This document shows positions 55,041-63,129 of a stretch of DNA of 64,000 bases, one piece after another; the stretch's first letter is position 1; each line of letters begins with the position of its first letter. The notes under the pieces were generated by a model, which was given only the letters and a program-made list of their open reading frames with translations, was not told the DNA's origin and made no database searches. The DNA lies in the NCBI RefSeq assembly GCF_000202635.1, contig NC_015125.1, positions 1,116,001 through 1,180,000 on the forward strand, in the 5' to 3' direction. The position numbers were made by a program, and so were the translations under genes. The stretch comes from Microbacterium testaceum StLB037 (GTDB taxonomy: Bacteria > Actinomycetota > Actinomycetes > Actinomycetales > Microbacteriaceae).

Positions 55041-56588
55041 TCAGCCCTGGGCGCGACGGTTCGTGCGCGGGGTGCGGGCACCGACGACCATGCCGGTCGT
55101 GGGAGCACCGGATGCCGAGCGGCCGGCGCCCTGCGGACGAGCGGCGCCTGCACCGGGGCGCTGCGCGCCGCCCGCGCCCTGGCCGCGGCCCGCACCGGAG
55201 CGCTGACCGCCGCGGCTGCCCTGGGGAGCGCGACCGGCGACCGGAGCATCGGATGCCGGGGCACCGGCGCCGCGACGACGACCGCCGCCGCCCTGCGCGC
55301 CGCCGCGGCCGGAGGGCTGCTGGCCCTCGCCGCGCGCCGCGCGCTTGCGCTGCGCGTTGGCGCCCTGGGAGCGTCCGCCGCCCTGGGGCTGCGCGACGAT
55401 CGGCTCGGGCTTGACGTACGGGGCCACCTCGCCGACGAGGGCGACGACCTCGGGCGAGGTCGAGGTCACCGGGGTGGGCGTGGCCGAGATCTTGGCCTTG
55501 CGCAAGATGTCGAGGGTGTCGCGACGCTGCTCGGGAAGCATGATCGTGACGACGTCGCCGGCCGAGCCCGCGCGCGCGGTGCGGCCCGAGCGGTGCAGGT
55601 ACGCCTTGTGCTCGACGGGCGGGTCGACGTGCACGACCAGCTCGACGCCGTCGACGTGCACGCCGCGGGCGGCGACGTCGGTGGCGACGAGCACCTTCGC
55701 ACGGCCGTCGCCGAAGGCGGCGAGGTTGCGGTCGCGGGCGGGCTGCGACAGGTTGCCGTGCAGGTCGACGGCGGGGATGCCCGAGGCGGTGAGCTGCTTC
55801 GCGAGCTTCTTGGCCTGGTGCTTCGTGCGCATGAAGAGGATGCGACGGGCCGTGCCCGAGGCGAGCGTCTGCACGAGGTCCTTCTTGGCGTCGGCGTCGG
55901 CCGGGGCGAAGACGTGGTGGGTCATCGCGGCGACGTGGGAGTGCGCCTCGTCGACCGAGTGCAGAACCTCGTTGCGCAGGAAGCGCTTGACGAGCTTGTC
56001 CACACCGTTGTCGAGCGTCGCCGAGAACAGCAGACGCTGGCCGTCGGCGGGCGTGCGGGCGAGCAGGCGCGTGACGCCGGGGAGGAAGCCGAGGTCGGCC
56101 ATGTGGTCGGCCTCGTCGAGGACGGTGATCTCGATGTCGCCGAGGTTCGCGAAGCCCTGACCGATGAGGTCTTCGAGGCGGCCGGGGCACGCGACGAGGA
56201 TGTCGACGCCGGCGTTCAGCGCGTCGACCTGGCGCTTCTGGTTCACGCCGCCGTAGACGGTCGTGGTGACCAGGCCGAAGGGCTGGGCCAGGGGCTTGAT
56301 GACCTCGTCGATCTGGTTGGCGAGCTCGCGGGTCGGGGCGAGCACCAGCGCGCGGGGCTTGCGGCCACGGCGACGGTCGGTGTTCGCGGCGAGGCGCGCG
56401 ACCAGCGGCAGCGAGAAGGCGAGAGTCTTGCCCGAGCCGGTCTTGCCGCGACCCAGCACGTCGCGGCCGGCGAGGGTGTCGGGCAGGGTGTCGGCCTGGA
56501 TCGGGAAGGGCTCGTTCTTGCCCTGAGCGGCGAGAACGTCGATGAGGGGGGCGGGCACGCCGAGGTCGGCGAAAGTCTGGGACGTCAT
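55041..56588 (-). CDS. DEAD-box ATP-dependent RNA helicase with Gly/Arg-rich tail
   Basis: A 515-aa helicase. The Q-motif region is TFADLGVPAPLIDVLAAQGK, motif I GRGKTGSGKTLAF, motif II VLDEADHM, motif III SATL, and the C-terminal core has TDVAARGVHVDGVELVVH and HRSGRTARAG. The last ~130 residues are rich in Gly, Gln, Arg and Ala (RGG-like), suggesting unstructured RNA binding as in cold-shock/ribosome-assembly helicases. ATG 56588 follows AGGAG by 7 nt. Confidence 0.93.
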   Translation of the reverse strand: MTSQTFADLGVPAPLIDVLAAQGKNEPFPIQADTLPDTLAGRDVLGRGKTGSGKTLAFSLPLVARLAANTDRRRGRKPRALVLAPTRELANQIDEVIKPLAQPFGLVTTTVYGGVNQKRQVDALNAGVDILVACPGRLEDLIGQGFANLGDIEITVLDEADHMADLGFLPGVTRLLARTPADGQRLLFSATLDNGVDKLVKRFLRNEVLHSVDEAHSHVAAMTHHVFAPADADAKKDLVQTLASGTARRILFMRTKHQAKKLAKQLTASGIPAVDLHGNLSQPARDRNLAAFGDGRAKVLVATDVAARGVHVDGVELVVHVDPPVEHKAYLHRSGRTARAGSAGDVVTIMLPEQRRDTLDILRKAKISATPTPVTSTSPEVVALVGEVAPYVKPEPIVAQPQGGGRSQGANAQRKRAARGEGQQPSGRGGAQGGGGRRRGAGAPASDAPVAGRAPQGSRGGQRSGAGRGQGAGGAQRPGAGAARPQGAGRSASGAPTTGMVVGARTPRTNRRAQG

Positions 56589-56829
56589 GAATACTCCTGC
56601 CGCGGCGCACGCGCGCACGGCGGTTCGGGATGCCGCGATGCTGCGGCTGCAAGGGGCGAAGGCGCCGGGTGGCGCATCCGTTCGCCGTGAAGGTCAAAGG
56701 CCCGAGAGAAGGGGCCGGTGCGTTCGACGACGCTGGGAGCGAAAGCTCCGCGGACCAGTCTAGCGGGTGAGCGCCGTCTCCGTCGCGCGGGGGATCCGCC
56801 ACCGGGTGGGTTTCCGTAGCGTCGAGACC

Positions 56830-56955
56830 ATGGACATCTCATCGATGATCATGGGCGGGGCGATCGCCTCCGTCGCGTGGATCGCCTTCGTGCCCTGGTC
56901 GAAACTGCGCCGCCTCAAAGAGCTCGACGCGGAGCGGGGAGACGAATCCGCCTGA
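56830..56955 (+). CDS. Small single-helix membrane protein
   Basis: A 41-aa ORF. MDISSMIMGGAIASVAWIAF forms one hydrophobic helix, followed by VPWSKLRRLKELDAERGDESA, a basic-then-acidic cytoplasmic tail. The inside-positive arrangement is protein-like, but no strong ribosome site is seen. An in-frame start at 56767 would add an unlikely Arg-rich extension. Confidence 0.45.
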   Translation: MDISSMIMGGAIASVAWIAFVPWSKLRRLKELDAERGDESA

Positions 56956-56968
56956 GGCGGACGTGACG

Positions 56969-57541
56969 TCAGGCCGCCGCCCGCCAGCACCCCGCAACGT
57001 GGTCGTCCACCATTCCCGAGGACTGCATGAGCGCGTACATCGTCGTCGGGCCGACGAAACGGAAGCCGCGGCGACGGAGCTCCTTGCTCATCGCGGTCGA
57101 CTCCGGCGTCACGGCCGGGACCTCGGCGAACGTGCGCGGCGGCTCGTGCGACGCCGGGACGAACGACCACAGCAGCGCGTCGAGCTCCCCCTCGCCCATC
57201 GCCGCGACGATCGTCGCGTTGCCGATCACGGCCTCGATCTTTCCGCGGTGGCGGATGATGCCGGCATCCTGAAGCAACCGCTCGACGTCGTCGGGCCCGA
57301 ACGCGGCGACGACCGCCGGGTCGAATCCGTGGAAGACCTCGCGGAAGCGCGGGCGCTTGCGCAGGATCGTGATCCACGCGAGTCCCGCCTGGAAGCCCTC
57401 GAGGCTCATCTTCTCGAACAGCGGGCGATCGCCGCGCAGCGTCGTGCCCCACTCCTCGTCGTGGTAGCGCTGGTACTCGAGGTCGGACCCGGCCCACGCG
57501 CAGCGCACGACGCCATCGGCCCCGGTCACGAGATCGCTCAT
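56969..57541 (-). CDS. tag: DNA-3-methyladenine glycosylase I
   Basis: A 190-aa HhH-superfamily base-excision enzyme. RCAWAGSDLEYQRYHDEEWG (zinc Cys and substrate pocket), LFEKMSLEGFQAGLAWITIL, the catalytic-Glu helix region and VGPTTMYALMQSSGMVDDHVAGCW (C-terminal HxxxC zinc ligands) are all present. ATG 57541 is preferred over GTG two codons upstream. Confidence 0.95.
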   Translation of the reverse strand: MSDLVTGADGVVRCAWAGSDLEYQRYHDEEWGTTLRGDRPLFEKMSLEGFQAGLAWITILRKRPRFREVFHGFDPAVVAAFGPDDVERLLQDAGIIRHRGKIEAVIGNATIVAAMGEGELDALLWSFVPASHEPPRTFAEVPAVTPESTAMSKELRRRGFRFVGPTTMYALMQSSGMVDDHVAGCWRAAA

Positions 57542-57589
57542 GCCCACAGGCTACGGGGGGCCTCCGACATCGGCCGGTGGGGCGGCGGC

Positions 57590-57760
57590 AGAACAGGGGA
57601 TGCCACCGAAACAGGCTGCAACGTGCCCCAAGCCCCTGTACGGGACGCATCCCCTGTTCTCGTGACGACGCACGGCCACGGCGCCCGTGTCACCAGAACA
57701 GGGGATGCCACGGCAACAGGCCGCGGCACGCGCCCGTGCCCTGTTCTCGCAACGCCCCTG
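57590..57760. repeat. Tandem pair of hairpin-forming intergenic repeats
   Basis: AGAACAGGGGATGC at 57590-57603 has a perfect inverted copy at 57647-57660 and a direct copy at 57695-57708. The direct copies continue with CCAC(C/G)G(A/C)AACAGG. The second unit ends with a degenerate inverted arm CCCTGTTCTCG (57739-57749). Together they form two related stem-loops in the 240-bp gap upstream of tag. Possibly a REP-type element; no gene present. Confidence 0.65.
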
Positions 57761-57781
57761 TCCTCGACGCGGGCGAACACG

Positions 57782-58492
57782 TCACAGCGCGCGCGTCGCC
57801 ACGGCCTCCTCGGCCACCCCGTCTCCGTCGCGGTCGACGCGGTGCACCCGCCCGCCCGCGGTCTCGGTGACGAAGTCCACCGCGCGCGTCCCCTCGTAGA
57901 GCACTCCGGTTCCCTCGTCGAGGCCGAAGCCGCCCGGCAGCGCGCCCGAGGCCACCGCTGCCTGAAGCGCCGGGCGCCGCGGGGCCTGCGAGTCGTAGTG
58001 CACCCCGAGCGAGCCGGGGACCAAGCCGAGGCCGTTCGTGATCGTGCGGACCTCGCCGAAGCCCGACGTGGGTCCCCCCTCGTGCCAGCACAGCGCGCCC
58101 GCCGAGGTTCCCGCCAGCAGCGTCCCGCGCTCCCCGGCGCGGCGGAGGACCGCGTCGAGTCCGTGCGTCCGCCACACCGGCAGGAGGTTCGCGACGCTCC
58201 CCCCGCCCGCCCACACGAGGTCGGCCGTGCCGACGACTTCGTCCAGGTCCAGGGCGGTGCGTCCGAAGAGGCGGAGGTGCACGGCATCCACTCCCGCCGC
58301 CATCGCCGCGGCGAGCTCGCGTCCCTCGTCCGCGCGCTGATCGCCTCCGGCCGTGTTGACGAACACGACCCTCGGGCGACCCTCGACCCCGGTGAGGTCG
58401 AGAGCGAAGCGCAGGAGGGGGCCGAAGCGCACGTCTCCTCCCGAGGCGTCGACCCAGCCGCCGCAGGTCGCGAGGATCCGCGGGGTGGTCAC
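57782..58492 (-). CDS. Peptidase S51 (dipeptidase E/cyanophycinase-like) protein
   Basis: A 236-aa class I glutamine-amidotransferase-fold serine peptidase. The nucleophile elbow is AGTSAGALCWHEGG (GxSAG, about residue 118), preceded by LVWAGGGSVANLL. The C-terminal LGLVPGSLGVHYDSQ is typical of peptidase E. Actual substrates are probably Asp-X dipeptides or related. The GTG start at 58492 overlaps the GH2 stop by 4 nt, making it the last gene of a glycan-utilisation operon. Confidence 0.87.
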   Translation of the reverse strand: MTTPRILATCGGWVDASGGDVRFGPLLRFALDLTGVEGRPRVVFVNTAGGDQRADEGRELAAAMAAGVDAVHLRLFGRTALDLDEVVGTADLVWAGGGSVANLLPVWRTHGLDAVLRRAGERGTLLAGTSAGALCWHEGGPTSGFGEVRTITNGLGLVPGSLGVHYDSQAPRRPALQAAVASGALPGGFGLDEGTGVLYEGTRAVDFVTETAGGRVHRVDRDGDGVAEEAVATRAL

Positions 58493-61254
58493 GGCGCGGG
58501 CTCCACGGCATCCGCGTTCCAGGCCCGCACCCGCGGACGCGGCCAGGAGGCTCCTGCGAGGTCGAAAGCGATCGCCCGCTCCTCCCCCGCCTCGAGGCCG
58601 AAGGCATTGTCGTCGAGCCATGCTCCCGGGGCGGTGGGGAAGCCGTCGATGAGTACGATCGGCGCCGGAAACTCGCCGACGTTGCGCACGCGCAGCACTC
58701 CGTCCGAGAGACGCGCTTCCAGACACGTGCGGGGCTGCTCCTTCAGCGGTGCCGGCCCCGTCGCGTAGGGGCCGAGCAGCTCCTCGATCGGTCGGTCGGT
58801 CAGGCTGTCCAGCGGCGCGGCTTCGAGGGCCGCGACCTCGGCGCTCTTGGGTTGTGCGTTGAGCGCGTACCAGGCCGACGAGACGCGCTCGCCGCGCGCG
58901 TCGCGCAGGGAGACCGCCAGGACGAGCACCGCTGCGGAGGAGACCTCGGCCTCGAGCGTGAACGCGAGGGCGTGGGAGTCGGCATCCAGATCCACGGATG
59001 CCGCGCGCTCGGCGATCACGCGGAAGTCGGCGTCGTAGAGACGGGCGCTGACCGCTCCGCTCAGGGGGTGCGACGTGTCGTTCGCCGCGTGGACCTCGGC
59101 CGAGAACGTCTCGCCCGCGGCGAGCGCCGTGCGGTCGTACACCGCGAAGGCCGAACGCGCAGCGCCGAACTGACGCGCGCGGTAGTACGACAGCTTCGCG
59201 CGGCCGTAGTAGTCGACGATCGCCCACGAGGCGCCAGGGAAGACCTCGCCGACCTTGTAGAACCAGTAGGCCGCGGTGCTCTCGCCGGCGTGGGCGCGCA
59301 GCCGCTCCGAGGCGAACCGGAGCGCGTCGCCCTGGGCGAGCTGCGAGTACTCCACGAACGTCGCCCAATCGGTGAGCGGCCCGTAGTGCGCGTAGCGCGC
59401 CTGCTTGAACAGGTCGAAGAGCGAGAACTGAGCCTGGTGCTGCAGGATCGCGCCGTGAGCGGGCGGGGGCCACTGCTCGAGCAGCGCCGGATCGAGGAAG
59501 CGCTCCATGCTGTCGAGGTCGCACTGGCTCGACAGCCCGTACTCGCCGAACACCGGGGGGACGTGCGTCGCGTACGCCTCGACGGGCTCGCCCTCGTGAT
59601 AGACGCCGTAGTAGTGCTCGCTGCCGCCCCAGGGGTCGGTGCGGTGGAAGGGACGCGTCGGGTCGTACTGGCGCACGCGGGTGCCGATCACGGTGAGCAG
59701 GTCGTCGCCCGAGATGGTGTCGGGGTTCTCGTTTCCCCCGCCCCACATGACGAGCGACGGGTGCGAGCGGAGCCGACGCACGATGCGCGAAGCCTGCTCG
59801 TCGACGGTCGCGAGGGTGGCGCCCGTGGCATCCAGTCCGAAGCTCAGCGGGAACTCCTGCAGCACGAGGATGCCGAGGCGGTCGCACTCGTCGTAGAACG
59901 CGTCGCTCTCGACGGTGCCGCCGCCCCACGCGCGGAGCATCTGGAGGTTCGCACGCACGCACAGCTCGAGGAGGTGCCGGTCGATCTCGAACCCGCGGCG
60001 GGCCATCGGGTCGGTGAAGCACCAGTTGGCCCCCTTGAGGAAGAGGGGCCGCCCGTTCACGACGAACTGCCAGTCGTAGACGTCGTCACCCGACACCTCG
60101 GGGAGCGCCCGCATCTCGACGGTGCGGATACCGGCGGTCGTCTCGCGGCCGGAACCGTCGACCTGCGCAGACACCCGGTACAGCGGCTGGGCGCCGTACC
60201 CGAGGGGCCACCACAACCGGGCGTCCGGCACGTCGATCTCGACCGCGTGCCGGGACGTGCCCCGGGATGCCACGGCCTCCGCCGTGACGTCGGCGACGAC
60301 CGTGCCCTCGGGGTCGAGGACGCGCACGCGGGTCGGGGCGGTCCCCTCGTCCGGGGTGTGCCGCACGAGATCCCACTGCACGCGCAGGCGCGCGGCGCCC
60401 TCCGCGGCCCGGACGGTCGAGACGAACAGGTCGTCGAGCTCGAGATCGGGTGCGCGCTCGAGGCGGACCCCGCGCCAGATCCCGATCGAGATGAGGTGGC
60501 CGTAGTGCCAGCCCCAGCCCGGGGAGGGTTTGAGCACGCCGTGCCAGTCGCGCGGGGGCGCGTCGATGCGGACGACGATCTCGTCGGTGCCGTCCCCGCG
60601 CAGCAGGCTCGTCACGTCGATCTCGGGCCCGCCGTACATGCCGGAGTGCCGGGCGATCGGTTCGCCGTTGAGCCAGAAGGAGGCCGCGTCGTCGACGCCG
60701 TCGAAGGCGAGTCGCACCCGTCGGCCGCGCCACGCGGCGGGCACCTCGACGTGCCGGGCGTACCACCACTGCTGCTCCTCGACGCGGGTGCGGCGGAAGA
60801 ACCAGGGCCACTCCGCCGGCACGCCATGGGCGGTGAGCTCGGCGTGGGTGTGGTCGTGCAGCAGCGGGTCGGGGATCGCCCCCGCCGCGGTGAGAGCGGC
60901 CTGGACCGTCCCCGGGACCGTCGCGCGAATCCACGACGAGCGATCGGTGTCAGCGCGGTGCCAGTCCACGGGCGCGGGCGGGGCCTGCCCGCCGAACCAC
61001 CGCTCGATCGCGAACTCGCGGCCGGCGGGCGCTCCGGCGAGCAGCCAGTCGCCGTCGAGCGAGACCGTCTCGCGGGTGGGCGGTCGGTGCTCTCCCGGCG
61101 CCGGGGTCCCGGCATCCGGTGTTCTCGCCGTCCCGCCGGCAGGCGACACGGCGGGCGAGGAGACGGGCAGGGCCGCGTGCTCCTGCACCCACCGGTCGCC
61201 GTACAGCGGCGACGCGAGCGCGCGCGCCCGCTCGCGGTCGTCGAGCGAGGTCAT
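58489..61254 (-). CDS. Glycoside hydrolase family 2 enzyme, beta-mannosidase-like
   Basis: A 921-aa enzyme with GH2 jelly-roll, Ig-like and TIM-barrel domains. VSLDGDWLLAGAPAG starts the first domain, and RVRLAFDGVDDAASFWLNGEPIARHSGMY is the sugar-binding face. The acid/base Glu lies in LVMWGGGNENPD and the nucleophile Glu in VFGEYGLSSQCD. It differs from the mannosidase at 46640 in having an extra ~60-residue disordered N-terminus. It is encoded 4 nt after the MalG-like permease, so the transported glycoside is probably its substrate. Confidence 0.88.
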   Translation of the reverse strand: MTSLDDRERARALASPLYGDRWVQEHAALPVSSPAVSPAGGTARTPDAGTPAPGEHRPPTRETVSLDGDWLLAGAPAGREFAIERWFGGQAPPAPVDWHRADTDRSSWIRATVPGTVQAALTAAGAIPDPLLHDHTHAELTAHGVPAEWPWFFRRTRVEEQQWWYARHVEVPAAWRGRRVRLAFDGVDDAASFWLNGEPIARHSGMYGGPEIDVTSLLRGDGTDEIVVRIDAPPRDWHGVLKPSPGWGWHYGHLISIGIWRGVRLERAPDLELDDLFVSTVRAAEGAARLRVQWDLVRHTPDEGTAPTRVRVLDPEGTVVADVTAEAVASRGTSRHAVEIDVPDARLWWPLGYGAQPLYRVSAQVDGSGRETTAGIRTVEMRALPEVSGDDVYDWQFVVNGRPLFLKGANWCFTDPMARRGFEIDRHLLELCVRANLQMLRAWGGGTVESDAFYDECDRLGILVLQEFPLSFGLDATGATLATVDEQASRIVRRLRSHPSLVMWGGGNENPDTISGDDLLTVIGTRVRQYDPTRPFHRTDPWGGSEHYYGVYHEGEPVEAYATHVPPVFGEYGLSSQCDLDSMERFLDPALLEQWPPPAHGAILQHQAQFSLFDLFKQARYAHYGPLTDWATFVEYSQLAQGDALRFASERLRAHAGESTAAYWFYKVGEVFPGASWAIVDYYGRAKLSYYRARQFGAARSAFAVYDRTALAAGETFSAEVHAANDTSHPLSGAVSARLYDADFRVIAERAASVDLDADSHALAFTLEAEVSSAAVLVLAVSLRDARGERVSSAWYALNAQPKSAEVAALEAAPLDSLTDRPIEELLGPYATGPAPLKEQPRTCLEARLSDGVLRVRNVGEFPAPIVLIDGFPTAPGAWLDDNAFGLEAGEERAIAFDLAGASWPRPRVRAWNADAVEPAP

Positions 61255-61258
61255 TCGC

Positions 61259-62143
61259 TCACTTCACCGCCCCGGCGTACAGGCCGCTGACGAAGAAGCG
61301 CTGCGCGAAGACGAAGAGCAGCAGGATCGGCAGGCTCATGATGAGCACGGCCGCCATGATGTTGCCCCAGTCCGCGAGGTACTGCGCCTTGAAGTAGAGC
61401 ACGCCGGTGGTCAGCGTCCGCTTGGACGGATCCGTGAGCAGCAGCTGGGGCACGAGGTAGTCGTTCCACACGCCCACCCCCTGCAGCACCCAGAAGGTGG
61501 CGATCGCGGGACGCGCGAGCGGGAGGAAGATCCGGCGGAACAGCGTGAAGTACCCCGCGCCGTCGATGACCGCGGCCTCCACGATCTCTTTCGGCACCTG
61601 GCGCATGAAGGCGGCCATGAGGAAGACACCGAAGGGCAGCGCGCCGGCGATGTAGATGAGGATGACACCTGCGTAGTTGTTGATCAGGCCGAGGTCGCGC
61701 ACGACGCGGAACTGCGGGACGAGCGCGAGCTGCATCGGCAGGAAGATGCCCGCCGCGAGCAGCAGGTACACGCCCGAACCGATGCGGGTGGCCTGGCGCA
61801 CGATCGCGTACGAGGCGAGAGCCGCGACGAAGGTGGCGATCGTCATGCTCGAGACCGTCAGCAGCACCGAGTTGAAGAAGAGGTTGGTGAAGCCGGCATC
61901 CTGCCACGAGGTGACGAAGTTGTCGAAGGTCGGTGCCTGCGGCAGCCCGGTGGGGTTCGTCAGCACCTCGAGGTTCGGCTTGAACGCCGTGATGACGATG
62001 ATGACGATCGGGTAGATCATCGCGATGCTGAGCACGATCAGCAGCAGGTTGATCGGGATGCGGCGGGCCAGGCGGAGCAGGGAGCGTGTGTTCACGCGGG
62101 TGGTCACGCGGGTGGTCACGCGGGTGTTCGCTTGCGTGCTCAT
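61259..62143 (-). CDS. Carbohydrate ABC transporter permease, MalG type
   Basis: A 294-aa permease with six helices. The EAA loop is VEAAVIDGAGYFTLFRRIFLPLARP (about 190). The cytoplasmic N-terminus contains three near-identical 4-residue units (TRVTTRVTTRVN) encoded by a 12-bp tandem repeat at 62092-62127. It overlaps the MalF-like gene by 4 nt. It would pair with that protein to import an oligosaccharide. The ATPase is not encoded here. Confidence 0.92.
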   Translation of the reverse strand: MSTQANTRVTTRVTTRVNTRSLLRLARRIPINLLLIVLSIAMIYPIVIIVITAFKPNLEVLTNPTGLPQAPTFDNFVTSWQDAGFTNLFFNSVLLTVSSMTIATFVAALASYAIVRQATRIGSGVYLLLAAGIFLPMQLALVPQFRVVRDLGLINNYAGVILIYIAGALPFGVFLMAAFMRQVPKEIVEAAVIDGAGYFTLFRRIFLPLARPAIATFWVLQGVGVWNDYLVPQLLLTDPSKRTLTTGVLYFKAQYLADWGNIMAAVLIMSLPILLLFVFAQRFFVSGLYAGAVK

Positions 62144-63129
62144 CGGTTGCCCTCCTCGGCGGCGACGCGGTTGTTGAGTCGGTTCTGCACGGCGGCGATC
62201 GCGATCAGCACGATCAGCACCAGGACGGCCATGGCCGAGGCGTACCCGAAGTTGTTGTTGACCAGGCCCTCCTGGAACACCTGGGTCATGAACAGCTGGG
62301 TCGAATTGCCCGGCCCTCCTCGCGTCATCAGGTAGACGGTGTCGAAGGCCCTCAGCGCGCCGTTGATCGAGAGCACGAGCACGAGTCCGATCGAGGGGAT
62401 CATGAGCGGGATCGTGATGAAGCGCATCGCCTTCCACCCCCGGGCGCCGTCGACCTTGGCCGCCTCGAGGATCTCGCCGGGGATGGTCGACAGCCCCGCC
62501 AGGAAGATGACGACGTTGAAGCCGAGACCGCTCCACAGGTCGACGAGGATGACGCTGTACAGGGCGAGGTCGTAGTTGCCGAGCCAGTCCTGCGCGAGTC
62601 CCCCGAGCCCGATGCTGCGCAACAGTGTGTTGAACGTGCCCGAGGTCGGGTCGTACATGAAGCTCCACGTGAACACGATCGCCACGGGCGAGATGACCAT
62701 CGGCGCGAAGAAGATCGCGCGATAGATGTTGCCGAGCCGGAGCTGGCGGTGCAGGAGGACAGCGATCAGGAACGCCAGGATCGTCTGCACGACGATCTTG
62801 AAGAACCCGTAGATCGCGGTGTTCCCGATCGCCTCCATCAGGACGGGGTCACCCGAGAAGATGCGCACGAAGTTGTCGGCGCCGACGAAGTCCCACGCGC
62901 GGTTGAACCCGCGGGCGTCGGTGAAGCTCGCGACGATCACCTGCCCCATGGGGTACACCGTGAAGACGGTGTAGAGCACGAGCGCGGGGGCGACGGCGAT
63001 CCAGAACTTGCCCGCGGTCGAACGGCCGGTCCACAGGCGCGCCTTCAGCGAGCGCGTGGTCACCGCCTGGGTGGCGGTGGGGTCGTCCAGGGCGAGGACC
63101 CGCGGGTCCTCGACGCGTGTGCTGCTCAT
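62140..63129 (-). CDS. Carbohydrate ABC transporter permease, MalF type
   Basis: A 329-aa permease with about six helices after a hydrophilic 40-residue N-terminus. The EAA loop is LEAAKVDGARGWKAMRFITIPLMIPS (about 220). It overlaps both neighbours by 4 nt (ATGA). The substrate-binding lipoprotein would be expected upstream, beyond the window. Confidence 0.92.
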   Translation of the reverse strand: MSSTRVEDPRVLALDDPTATQAVTTRSLKARLWTGRSTAGKFWIAVAPALVLYTVFTVYPMGQVIVASFTDARGFNRAWDFVGADNFVRIFSGDPVLMEAIGNTAIYGFFKIVVQTILAFLIAVLLHRQLRLGNIYRAIFFAPMVISPVAIVFTWSFMYDPTSGTFNTLLRSIGLGGLAQDWLGNYDLALYSVILVDLWSGLGFNVVIFLAGLSTIPGEILEAAKVDGARGWKAMRFITIPLMIPSIGLVLVLSINGALRAFDTVYLMTRGGPGNSTQLFMTQVFQEGLVNNNFGYASAMAVLVLIVLIAIAAVQNRLNNRVAAEEGNR

